Shown here piece by piece: positions 37,813 to 46,220 of a DNA stretch of 64,000 bases; position 1 is the first letter of the stretch, and each line of letters opens with the position of its first letter. Source of the DNA: Myxococcus stipitatus DSM 14675. GTDB lineage: Bacteria > Myxococcota > Myxococcia > Myxococcales > Myxococcaceae. Location: the NCBI RefSeq assembly GCF_000331735.1, contig NC_020126.1:6094501-6158500 (forward strand), written 5' to 3'. The translations under genes and the position numbers were made by a program. The notes under the pieces are model-generated. The model was not told where the DNA came from. It saw only the letters and a program-made list of their open reading frames with translations, and searched no databases.

Positions 37813-40800
37813 TCAGGCGCGCTCGGCGGATGGCAGCAACCGGTGAACGTCACTGAAGGCCCACAAGCGCTGGAAGCGCTCGACCTCGCTCGCGCCAGCG
37901 GGATGCCGGGCATGCACCACCTGCTCGGAGATGCCGGGCATGGACTCGAGACATGCGGCCAGCGCCTCGCCGGAGCCCGCCTCGAGGAACACGCGCACGC
38001 CGTCTTCGTACAGGCGGCGCACATGCTGCTGGAACCGCGTGGGCTGCGCGTCCAGCAAGGCCAGGTGGCGCGCGAGGAAGCCCTCCTGGAGTGAGGTCTC
38101 GTAGTAGCGGCCATGCACCGCGGACAGGACCGCCACCTCCGGCGCGCCCCAGGCAAGACGCACCAGTCCCTCCCGGAGGATCCGCAGCGCGCTCGCGCTG
38201 GGAATCGGGGGGACCGGGCCCATGCGCGGCTCTCCCCGAGACCGCAAGGACAACGCATGCACCGCGTCCTTCAGCGTGAGCATTCCACTCGCGACGAGCG
38301 CGCTGTACTCCCCTGTCCCCTCTCCCAACAGGATGTCGACGCGAAGCCCGCGTGCACGCATCAGCCGGAAGTACGCGACGCCGGACACGACCTCGGCCAC
38401 GTCGCGCTCGAGGCCGTCGCGCGGGTCGGTGACTTCCTCGAAGGCCGACGACGCCTCTTGGAGCGTGTCTCGAACCTCGGGATAGCGCGCCGCGAGCGGC
38501 TGGAGATCGTCCGCCGACGACACGCCTCGACTCGGGAAGACCCAGGCCACCTTCTGCTCATGCAGCCGACGCGAGTCCCGGGCGTCGTAGAAGAAGAGAC
38601 CTTGCTCTCGCAGCACCGACTCGGAGGCTCCGGCCAACGCATCCCGCGCACGCGCCAACGCCCGCTGGGCCGCCACTCCCGACGGCAGCGCCACGGCGAA
38701 GCGGCACGGCGCCCGCCCGTCCTCGGGAGACCTTGGCGCGCGTCGGCGCTCACGCAGGAGGTGCTCGACCTTCGAGAGCACCTCCCCTCTCGCCGTCCCG
38801 TGCAGGCTCAGCACGGAGGCCGCCGGCACATGCTCCTCCACGACCGCGTGGAAGCTGGTGCCCCCCAAGCCCAGGGACGTCACGCCCGCGCGGCGGACCC
38901 CGTGCTCCTGGGGCTCCCAGCGCTCGGGCACGGTGGGCACCCGGAATGGCAGTTCCTGCCAGGGGATGGCCGGGTTGGGCGTCGCGAAGGTCGCATTGGG
39001 AGGCACCTTCCCGTGGTGCAGGGCCAGCGCGACCTTGAGCAGCGACGCGGCCCCCGCTCCGGAGTTCAGGTGCCCCAGGTTCGACTTGATGGAGCCGAGG
39101 AGGACCTGCCTTCCCTCTCGGCGGCGACCGAAGACCGCACGGTACGTCTCCACCTCGACGGGGTCTCCCACCGGGGTTCCCGTGCCGTGCCCCTCCAGGT
39201 ACTGGATGTCCTCCGGCGAGACGCCCGCCTTCGCCACGGCCCCGCGCACCGCCTGGGCCTGCCCCTCCGAGGACGGCGCCCAGATGGACGCGCTCTTCGG
39301 GTCCGTCGCGCCAGCAACCGCGCGAATCACCGCGTAGATGCGGTCGCCCGCCGCCTCCGCATCCGAGAGGCGCTTGAGCGCGAGCATCGCCGCGCCTTCG
39401 CTCGTCACATACCCATCCGCCCGCGCATCGAAGGGAAAGGAGCCGTTCTGCGACAGCCCGCCGAACGAGCACCACTGCGTCATCGCGTCCACGCCCAGCG
39501 TCGCGTACATGCCGCCCGCGAGCACCAGGTCACACTCGCGCGTGTGCAGAAAATTGGCGGCGATATCCACGGCCGCCAGGCTGGAGGCACACGCGGACTC
39601 CACCATCATCGCCGGCCCCTGGAAGTCCAGGTGATGGGCGACACGCGCCACCGCGAGGCTGCCCAGGTAGCCGGGCAGTGTCCGCGCGTCGATGGGAGGC
39701 AGCTCTCGCTTGTACTCCGCCTCCACCTCGTCGCGGATGCGCCGCGCCTCCCCTTCGCCGACGCCCCGCTTCCGCAGCTGCGCCGCGAGCCGTCCATCGA
39801 ACTCCGCGTAGTACACCCGCGCCTGCGTCAGGAACTCCCGCTCCAGCGGCGGCATGTAGCCCATGACGATGCCGACGCGCCGCGGGTCCACGCTCCCCGG
39901 TGCATGCCCGGCGTCGTCCAGCGCCTGCAACGCGGAACGCATCGTCCAGCTCTGGCCCCGGTCTGTCTGTGCCGCGACCTCGGCGGGGACGCGGATGCGG
40001 TCCTGCGGCCAGCTCCCATCGACGACGTAGCCCGCGAGGTTGGTGTAGGGCCGGGCCTTGCTCTTGCGCGTCGGGTCCAGGTAGCGCGAGGTCTCCGCCC
40101 GCTCGGGAGGAATCGCGCCGATGGCGCTGCGCTTCTCCAGCAGGTTGTCCCAGAGCTGCTCGACATCCCTCGCGCCCGGAAAGATGCCTCCCAATCCGAC
40201 GATGGCGATGGGCTCCGGAGGACGCGGTGGAGGCAAGGTGGCCGCGAGCCGCGTGTGCTCCGCCTTGGAGAACTCCTCGAGCGTCAGGTGATAGCTCAGC
40301 CCGCCCATCCCGAACGCGCTGACCGACGCCCGCCGAGCGCCCGCCGCCACCGCGGGCCAGGGCGTCAGCTCCGTCGAGCTGTGGAACGGCGCGGTGCGCA
40401 GGTCCTGGACCTCGGCGCTGTGTCTCGGCGGAAGCGACTTGTGGAACAGCGACAGCGAGGCCTTCAACAACGCCGCGGCTCCCGAGGCCGCCTGGAGGTG
40501 CCCCGTCAGCTCCTTCACCGCGCCCAACATCACGCGAGACGACGCCGCCTCTTCGCTCCAGAGCGCTCGCAAGCTCGCGAGCTCGGTCGCGTCCTCCTCG
40601 GGGATACCCGAGCCATGGCACTCCACGTACTGCACGTCCCGAGGCCCATAGCCCGCATGCGCATACGCCTCGCGCAGGGCCCGGAGCTGGCCTGTCGTGC
40701 GCGGAGACAGGAGCGAGGGGCTCGCACCCTCGGAGGCCGCGCCGATGCCTCGGATGACCGCGTAGACCTTCGCGCCCGAAGCCACCGCGTCCTCCAGGCG

Positions 40801-41661
40801 GCGCAGGACGAACACGCCGACCCCTTCCCCCAGGAGCGTGCCGCTCGAGCGGGAGTCGAACGGCGCCAGCACGGAGGACGTCCCCAGGACCCCGTGCTTG
40901 CTGAACGCGACCAGGTCATGCGGCGTCAGCAACTGGCTGCAACCCGCCGCCAGCACCACGTCACAGTCGCTGGAGTTGAGCTGCTGGCTCGCGCTCTGGA
41001 TGGCCGCGAGCGAGGACGCATTCCCCGCGTCGACCGTGAAGTGCGCGCCGCGCAGGTCGAAAAGCTTGGCGACACGGCCCGCCCAGATGCTGCTGAACGA
41101 AGCGGTCGCCTCCGTCTCGCTCGTCCCCGTCAGCTCCGCTTGGAGCTGCGAGGTGAGCACCTCCGCCAGCTCCGCCGCCACTCCCGGGTGACGCGAGGCC
41201 AACGTCTCCGACAAGGACAGCGAGCGCAGCATGTCCACGAGCCGCGTGTGGACCCGGCATCCCGGGCGCAGGCCGCCTCCCGACGAGCCCAGCACCAGGC
41301 CGACCCGCTCCGGCGGCACGCCCACCATGGCCCCCCGAGCATCCTCGAGCGCCTGCGACGTGGCATCGATGAACGCAATCTGCACGCGATGCATGTCCCG
41401 CAGGACCTTGGGCGGGATGAGGTACTTCCAGGAGTCCAGCACCAGCTCGTCCACGAGTGCGCCGTGGCGGCACTGTGTGCGGTCGGGGGTGGCCGGCGCG
41501 GCGTCGTAGTACCAGTCCGGGCGGAACTCCCGCTCGTTCAGCACGCCCAGCGCGGAGCCGCCCTGCGTGACGCGTGACCAGAACGCCTCCACGCTGTTCG
41601 ACTTGGGGAAGACACACCCCATGCCCACGATGGCCACCGGACGGAAGCGCACCGGACTCAT
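37813..41661 (-). CDS. PUFA-synthase-like protein, KS0-KS with degenerate AT
   Basis: A 1282-residue paralogue of the KS-AT protein at 51778-55956. KS1 (about 5-465) has Asn214 in place of the nucleophilic Cys (VDAGNASS) but keeps His349 and His388. KS2 (about 480-945) is intact: Cys691, His825, His864. The C-terminal AT relic (about 1035-1265) has lost the FPGQG motif (FPSRG). It carries GEGTGE where the intact paralogue has GQSAGE, so the nucleophile is Gly1115. It also lacks the ~70-residue segment holding the catalytic His. It therefore cannot load extender units and may serve a structural role. The ATG overlaps the DH gene stop (ATGA), with GGGAGG upstream. Confidence 0.9.
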   Translation of the reverse strand: MSPVRFRPVAIVGMGCVFPKSNSVEAFWSRVTQGGSALGVLNEREFRPDWYYDAAPATPDRTQCRHGALVDELVLDSWKYLIPPKVLRDMHRVQIAFIDATSQALEDARGAMVGVPPERVGLVLGSSGGGLRPGCRVHTRLVDMLRSLSLSETLASRHPGVAAELAEVLTSQLQAELTGTSETEATASFSSIWAGRVAKLFDLRGAHFTVDAGNASSLAAIQSASQQLNSSDCDVVLAAGCSQLLTPHDLVAFSKHGVLGTSSVLAPFDSRSSGTLLGEGVGVFVLRRLEDAVASGAKVYAVIRGIGAASEGASPSLLSPRTTGQLRALREAYAHAGYGPRDVQYVECHGSGIPEEDATELASLRALWSEEAASSRVMLGAVKELTGHLQAASGAAALLKASLSLFHKSLPPRHSAEVQDLRTAPFHSSTELTPWPAVAAGARRASVSAFGMGGLSYHLTLEEFSKAEHTRLAATLPPPRPPEPIAIVGLGGIFPGARDVEQLWDNLLEKRSAIGAIPPERAETSRYLDPTRKSKARPYTNLAGYVVDGSWPQDRIRVPAEVAAQTDRGQSWTMRSALQALDDAGHAPGSVDPRRVGIVMGYMPPLEREFLTQARVYYAEFDGRLAAQLRKRGVGEGEARRIRDEVEAEYKRELPPIDARTLPGYLGSLAVARVAHHLDFQGPAMMVESACASSLAAVDIAANFLHTRECDLVLAGGMYATLGVDAMTQWCSFGGLSQNGSFPFDARADGYVTSEGAAMLALKRLSDAEAAGDRIYAVIRAVAGATDPKSASIWAPSSEGQAQAVRGAVAKAGVSPEDIQYLEGHGTGTPVGDPVEVETYRAVFGRRREGRQVLLGSIKSNLGHLNSGAGAASLLKVALALHHGKVPPNATFATPNPAIPWQELPFRVPTVPERWEPQEHGVRRAGVTSLGLGGTSFHAVVEEHVPAASVLSLHGTARGEVLSKVEHLLRERRRAPRSPEDGRAPCRFAVALPSGVAAQRALARARDALAGASESVLREQGLFFYDARDSRRLHEQKVAWVFPSRGVSSADDLQPLAARYPEVRDTLQEASSAFEEVTDPRDGLERDVAEVVSGVAYFRLMRARGLRVDILLGEGTGEYSALVASGMLTLKDAVHALSLRSRGEPRMGPVPPIPSASALRILREGLVRLAWGAPEVAVLSAVHGRYYETSLQEGFLARHLALLDAQPTRFQQHVRRLYEDGVRVFLEAGSGEALAACLESMPGISEQVVHARHPAGASEVERFQRLWAFSDVHRLLPSAERA

Positions 41662-42512
41662 GGGACCTCCCGCACGGTGAACCCGTGGAAGAGCGCCACC
41701 AAACGGCCATCCAGGTCCCACGAGACGACATGGAAGGTCAGCCGTCCTTCCCGCGCCTCCGTCATCCGCGCGAACACCTGGACCTCGCCGGAGGGAATCG
41801 AGTGCAGCTCCGCGGAGGCCAGCTCCAGCGGGAGGACGGTCCGCTCGCGCGCCAGCACGCCCAACGAGAAGCCGACGTGGAGGATGGCGTTGAGCAGCGA
41901 CGCGGGCCACCCCGGCTCATCCGCGTCCAACCTCCACCCGCTCGCCGAGCCCCCTGGCGGCACGACGGTGGCGAGGAGCTGCCTGGGCGCCGGCTGCCGA
42001 TATCGTCGGCCCGCGAGGAACGAGGGCCCGTGCTGAATCTCTCGCGGCAGCCGATACAGCTCCGCGTAGTCCGCCGCGCCGGTGAAGTCCAAGCACGGGA
42101 ACCGCGCGGACTGCGCGACGCGTTCTCCCATGCGCACGTTCCCTCGCGCATGGGTCCTGTGGATGCGCGGGAAGCCCTCGCGAGGCGGGGCCATGCTCGA
42201 GGAGATGCCCACGGAGACGTGATGCGGGTCCGAGCACTCCGCCGCGACAGCGAACTCGAGGGCCCGTGTGTCCTTGAAGTGCGCCGCCTGGACGAAGCTC
42301 ACATCCTGGACGCCAAGCACCTGGTGGTCCGGCAGCACGCGGTGCGCCGCCTGGGTCATCAAGCCCACCAGGTACGCGGCGGGAAACACCGGCTTGCTCT
42401 CCACGACATGGTCCAAGAGGTACGGGTCCGAGCGGAGGTCCACGCCGCGCTCGAAGCGCCAGCTCCCATCACACGCCACCACGTTCCCCAACGAGGGTCC
42501 GTTCCGCGTCAT
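41658..42512 (-). CDS. Free double-hotdog dehydratase-like protein
   Basis: A 284-residue protein resembling the polyketide-synthase DH (PS-DH) fold. The first hotdog has the candidate catalytic His35 in YLLDHVVESKPVFPAA. In the second hotdog the usual Asp of the LLDAxLQ motif is Asn208 (SLLNAILHVG), so dehydratase activity may be weak, altered or absent. It could instead isomerise or bind substrate. The ATG at 42512 overlaps the PPTase stop as ATGA, and its own stop overlaps the next KS gene start, so it is firmly embedded in the operon. Confidence 0.75.
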   Translation of the reverse strand: MTRNGPSLGNVVACDGSWRFERGVDLRSDPYLLDHVVESKPVFPAAYLVGLMTQAAHRVLPDHQVLGVQDVSFVQAAHFKDTRALEFAVAAECSDPHHVSVGISSSMAPPREGFPRIHRTHARGNVRMGERVAQSARFPCLDFTGAADYAELYRLPREIQHGPSFLAGRRYRQPAPRQLLATVVPPGGSASGWRLDADEPGWPASLLNAILHVGFSLGVLARERTVLPLELASAELHSIPSGEVQVFARMTEAREGRLTFHVVSWDLDGRLVALFHGFTVREVP

Positions 42513-43369
42513 CGCGAGGCCTCCCTCAGCACGGACGGTCGCGACTCCACCCTCCACGGATGCGCCTCGCGGGCATCGTGCAGGACCGCCAGCGCATACC
42601 CCTGCCCCACCACGAGCAGTCCCGTGACACCCGCCTCCTGGGCGCCAGGCACCTTCAACTGGACGAGCCTGACGAACGCATCGGGCCCATCCGTCAACGG
42701 CGCCAGGTGCACCTGCCGGTCGCGCGTCACCGTCCAGCCGTCGAAGGTCACCTGCTGGAGCGCGGCGCGCAGCCCGTGCCCCGAGCACTTCACCAGCGCT
42801 TCCTTGAGACACCACCCCAGGCTCGACACCTCATCGAGCGTCCGTCCCTCTACCCGGGCCTGCTGCTCGAGCCACGCCCGCTCCACGTCGGTGAAGGCCT
42901 CCTCCTGGAACGCGGCGGACCGGGGCGCCACACGCTCCAGGTCCACCCCCACACGTCCGCTGCTCGCCACCACCGCGAGCGCGAGCCCATGCGAATGGGA
43001 GATCGACACATCGCAGGACGGCACCCCCGCCGGGAGCTGCGCCACGGGGCGCCCTTCTTGCGGCCCCGCCATCATCTGGGTGAGCCCCAGCTCGCGGGCC
43101 TCCAGGAAGTACCCTTGCCCCCGCAGATGGGAGAGCAGCGCGAGCTTCGCGGCGACGCGCCCGGCGAGATGGGCCAGCCTCCGCTCCAGCACGACATGCA
43201 TTCCGCTCGCGGCGATCTCCGCGGGCGTCAGCACTCGCGAGATGGGGCCATCGGGCTGGATGGGCCAGGCTCGACGCACGGAGGACAACGGCACCACCGC
43301 CACGGTGACGCGCTGCCCTCCCGGCAGTCCGACCTTCACCACCTCCACGCTGAAGTCAGGGGGATTCAC
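42509..43369 (-). CDS. Sfp-type 4'-phosphopantetheinyl transferase
   Basis: A 286-residue PPTase of the Sfp/HetI class that converts apo-ACPs to holo form using CoA. The Mg-binding and catalytic signatures are GRVGVDLERV and WCLKEALVKCSG. SISHSHGLALAVVA corresponds to the conserved P-loop-like His region. An N-terminal ~100-residue part precedes the catalytic half. The likely start is GTG at 43369 (GAAGAG upstream), overlapping the previous gene by 14 bases; ATG at 43414 is an alternative. A dedicated PPTase in the operon suggests the ACPs need their own enzyme. Confidence 0.88.
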   Translation of the reverse strand: MNPPDFSVEVVKVGLPGGQRVTVAVVPLSSVRRAWPIQPDGPISRVLTPAEIAASGMHVVLERRLAHLAGRVAAKLALLSHLRGQGYFLEARELGLTQMMAGPQEGRPVAQLPAGVPSCDVSISHSHGLALAVVASSGRVGVDLERVAPRSAAFQEEAFTDVERAWLEQQARVEGRTLDEVSSLGWCLKEALVKCSGHGLRAALQQVTFDGWTVTRDRQVHLAPLTDGPDAFVRLVQLKVPGAQEAGVTGLLVVGQGYALAVLHDAREAHPWRVESRPSVLREASR

Positions 43370-46220
43370 GGTGCTCTTCGAGGATGAGGTGGTAGTTGGT
43401 TCCGCCAAAGCCATACGCATTCACGGCCGCGCGCCGAGGTCCGTCTTCCGCTCGCCAGGGGCGCGCCTCTCGCGGGAAGACGAGCGGGCCCTCGCAGGCC
43501 ACCAGGCGCGGGTTCAACGGGGCCTCGGTGAAGCTCGATGGGAAGATGCCGCGCTGGAGCGCGAACACCGTCCGGATGACGCCCGCCCCGGCTGACGCGA
43601 TGTAGGAATGGCCGATCAGGGGCTTGAGCGCCCCGAGCGCCACGGGCTGCTCGGGCCGTCCGTAGACGCCCAGCAAGGCCTCCGCCTCCGGGAGGTCCCC
43701 CTCCAACATTCCACTGCCGTGGGCTTCGACGTACTGGATGTCCGTGGGCTCGACGCCGCCGTCCTGGAGCGCGCGCCGCATGGCCAGTTCCTGCCCTCGT
43801 GCCTGGCTCGCGAAGATGGACTTGCCGCGTCCATCCGTCGAGCCACCCACGCCCCGAATCACGGCGTGAATCCGGTCTCCGTCCTTCTTCGCGTCCGAGC
43901 GCCGCTTCAACACGAAGACGCCGCAGCCCTCTCCATGGACGAAGCCATCCGCGTCCGTGGTGAATGGCCGAGTCACGCCCTTCGACGAGATGGTCTCGAC
44001 GAAGCACATGCTCACGCAGAACGGGGCCGTGATGCTCGACCACACGCCGCCCACCACCGCCACGTCCCAGCGCCCGTCACGCAGGCCCTGGACCGCCAGG
44101 CTCAGCGCCGCGAGCGTCGAGGCACACGCGGACTCCACCGTGAACGCGGGCCCTCGTGCATCCAGTGCGCGCGCCACACGAGTCGCGGGCGCACTGTTGA
44201 GGATCCCCGGAAGCGTATGGGCCGAGGCCGCGGGGGTCCCCGCCTGGAAGGACTGGCGTGCCTCCGCGATGAGGCGCTCCGCCGCGTCTCCCGAGAGCCC
44301 CACCCGGCCCAGCACCTGACGATAGAGGCTGGCGAGCTCGGGGAAGGCCAGCCGTGTCTCGACCTGGGTCTCCCGGTCGTTTCCCGGCGAGGTGGCCACG
44401 ATGACCGCCGTGCGCTCCGACGGAAGCACGCGACGCTCCCCATAACCCGCGTCGTCCATCGCGGCCTTCGCGACCTCCAAGGTCCAGCGCTGCGACCTGT
44501 CCATCTCCGACACCGCGCTGGGCGGGAGTCCGAACTCCGGCGGGAGGACCGGCGCATCCGGCACCTGGCCCGCCTTGGGGGTGTAGACCCGGAAGAAGGC
44601 GTCCCGACCGCTCCCTCGCGCTCGTGTCGGGTCGTGGTAGAGCGACACGGGCCAGCGAGACTCGGGGATGTCCGTCACCGCGCCGCGGCCCTGGAGACTG
44701 TTCTCCCAGAGGGCCTCCGGCGTGGAGGCCCCTGGGTACTTGCAGGCGAACCCCACGATGGCGATGGGGTCCACCTCGGAGGCTCGCGGCGCGCGCTTCA
44801 CGACGGAGGGCCGAGGCACCTCCGGCAGGTACTCCTCCAGCACCGCATGAGCCGCGGCGCCGCCGAAGCCCGCCGAATGGACCGCCGCGCATCGAGGCCC
44901 CCGCGAGGGCCAGTCCTTCCGCGCGCTGATGTCGAACGGCGTGTCCTTCAGCACGAGGTCCGGGTGCCACGTCTGGAAGGAGCGCTGCGGCACGAGGCTG
45001 CGCTCGCGAAGCATCAGGACGACCTTGAGCAGCGCCGCGAGCCCCGATGCCGTCTGCAGGTCACCCACCGACTCCGCGACGGCTCCCAGCGACACCTGCC
45101 GGGCTTCTCGATACGCACCGCCCAGCCCGGTGATGAGATGACCATCCCAGGCGGGCACGCCGGTCGCCCCCGTCTCCAGGAAGGAGACCGAGGAGACCGG
45201 GACATCGGCTCGGCGCAGGGCCTCTCGCGCGGCGTGATGATGGGCGCGAGGGTCCGTCCCCGTCAGCGCGGGGCCCGCGCCCCGGTTCACGCCCGCCACG
45301 CCTCGCAGCACCGCCTGGATGGGGTCACCATCCCTGCGCGCGGCCTCCAGCGGCTTGAGCAGCAACATCACCGCGCCCTCGCCCAGCGCGGTGCCGTCCG
45401 CCCGGGCATCGAGCGGGAACACGCCTCGCGTCGAGAGCCGCCGCAGCTTGCCGTGCAGCACCGAGTCCATCGGCGACAAGGCGGGGCTCGCCGCGCCCAC
45501 CAAGGCCATGTCCCACTCACCGCTCATCAGCCCCTGGACCGCCGACTCCAGCGCGGCCAGACCTGAAGCGGCGTGCGCGTCCACGCAGAAGTGCGGGCCG
45601 TGCAGGTCGAACAGGCTGCAGACCCGCCCCAGCACCGGGCTCGTGAAGCCCCAGAACGCCCAGTCCTCCGAGCGGTCGATGTGCTGCTGGACGAGCTCCG
45701 ACTCCAGCTCTCGAGTGACCTGCTCCGCCTGCGCCGGAGTGAGCTGGCTCCACGCCGGAGCCGCGCGCGCGGCACTCAGCAGCTCCGGGAGGCGCCACTT
45801 CGTGTTGAACCCCACGTTGCTCTTGCGCCCCATGCCACTGGAGCCGGCAATCACCGCGACGCGGTCTCGCGCGAAGGCCCGCTCGGGGGTGTAGCCCGCG
45901 CTCGTCATCGCCTGGAAGGCGGCCTCGAGCACCATCATCTCCATGGAGTGCAGCAGCCGCGTCTCGATGGGCGGGACCTTGAACTTCTTCCAGTCGAAGC
46001 GCAGCCCCTCGACGGGCGCGCCGAGGAACGAGTACGTGCGGTCCACCGCGCCCGGGTCATCGCCGCCGTACTGGCTCCAGTCCCAGCGCGCGCCCGACAG
46101 GTGACGCACGGCCACGTGCCCGGATTGGAGGTTGCGCCAATAGGTTGGCACGTCGGGCGCGTCCGGCAGGACACATCCCGTCCCGATGATGGCGATGGGC
46201 TCCTGGCGAAGACTACCCAT
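43356..46220 (-). CDS. PUFA-synthase-like protein, KS0-KS
   Basis: A 954-residue tandem ketosynthase with nothing else attached. KS1 (about 5-465) has lost the whole catalytic triad: Ala217 replaces Cys (VDAHAASG), Gly351 replaces the first His (LETGATG) and Asp387 the second (ESVGDLQT). It is the clearest chain-length-factor-like domain of the four. KS2 (about 480-945) is intact, with Cys699 (ESACAST), His834 (EAHGSG) and His871 (LIGHSYIA). The ATG at 46220 overlaps the preceding gene by 8 bases and has GAGAGG upstream. It must use ACPs and AT supplied by other subunits. Confidence 0.9.
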   Translation of the reverse strand: MGSLRQEPIAIIGTGCVLPDAPDVPTYWRNLQSGHVAVRHLSGARWDWSQYGGDDPGAVDRTYSFLGAPVEGLRFDWKKFKVPPIETRLLHSMEMMVLEAAFQAMTSAGYTPERAFARDRVAVIAGSSGMGRKSNVGFNTKWRLPELLSAARAAPAWSQLTPAQAEQVTRELESELVQQHIDRSEDWAFWGFTSPVLGRVCSLFDLHGPHFCVDAHAASGLAALESAVQGLMSGEWDMALVGAASPALSPMDSVLHGKLRRLSTRGVFPLDARADGTALGEGAVMLLLKPLEAARRDGDPIQAVLRGVAGVNRGAGPALTGTDPRAHHHAAREALRRADVPVSSVSFLETGATGVPAWDGHLITGLGGAYREARQVSLGAVAESVGDLQTASGLAALLKVVLMLRERSLVPQRSFQTWHPDLVLKDTPFDISARKDWPSRGPRCAAVHSAGFGGAAAHAVLEEYLPEVPRPSVVKRAPRASEVDPIAIVGFACKYPGASTPEALWENSLQGRGAVTDIPESRWPVSLYHDPTRARGSGRDAFFRVYTPKAGQVPDAPVLPPEFGLPPSAVSEMDRSQRWTLEVAKAAMDDAGYGERRVLPSERTAVIVATSPGNDRETQVETRLAFPELASLYRQVLGRVGLSGDAAERLIAEARQSFQAGTPAASAHTLPGILNSAPATRVARALDARGPAFTVESACASTLAALSLAVQGLRDGRWDVAVVGGVWSSITAPFCVSMCFVETISSKGVTRPFTTDADGFVHGEGCGVFVLKRRSDAKKDGDRIHAVIRGVGGSTDGRGKSIFASQARGQELAMRRALQDGGVEPTDIQYVEAHGSGMLEGDLPEAEALLGVYGRPEQPVALGALKPLIGHSYIASAGAGVIRTVFALQRGIFPSSFTEAPLNPRLVACEGPLVFPREARPWRAEDGPRRAAVNAYGFGGTNYHLILEEHRESP

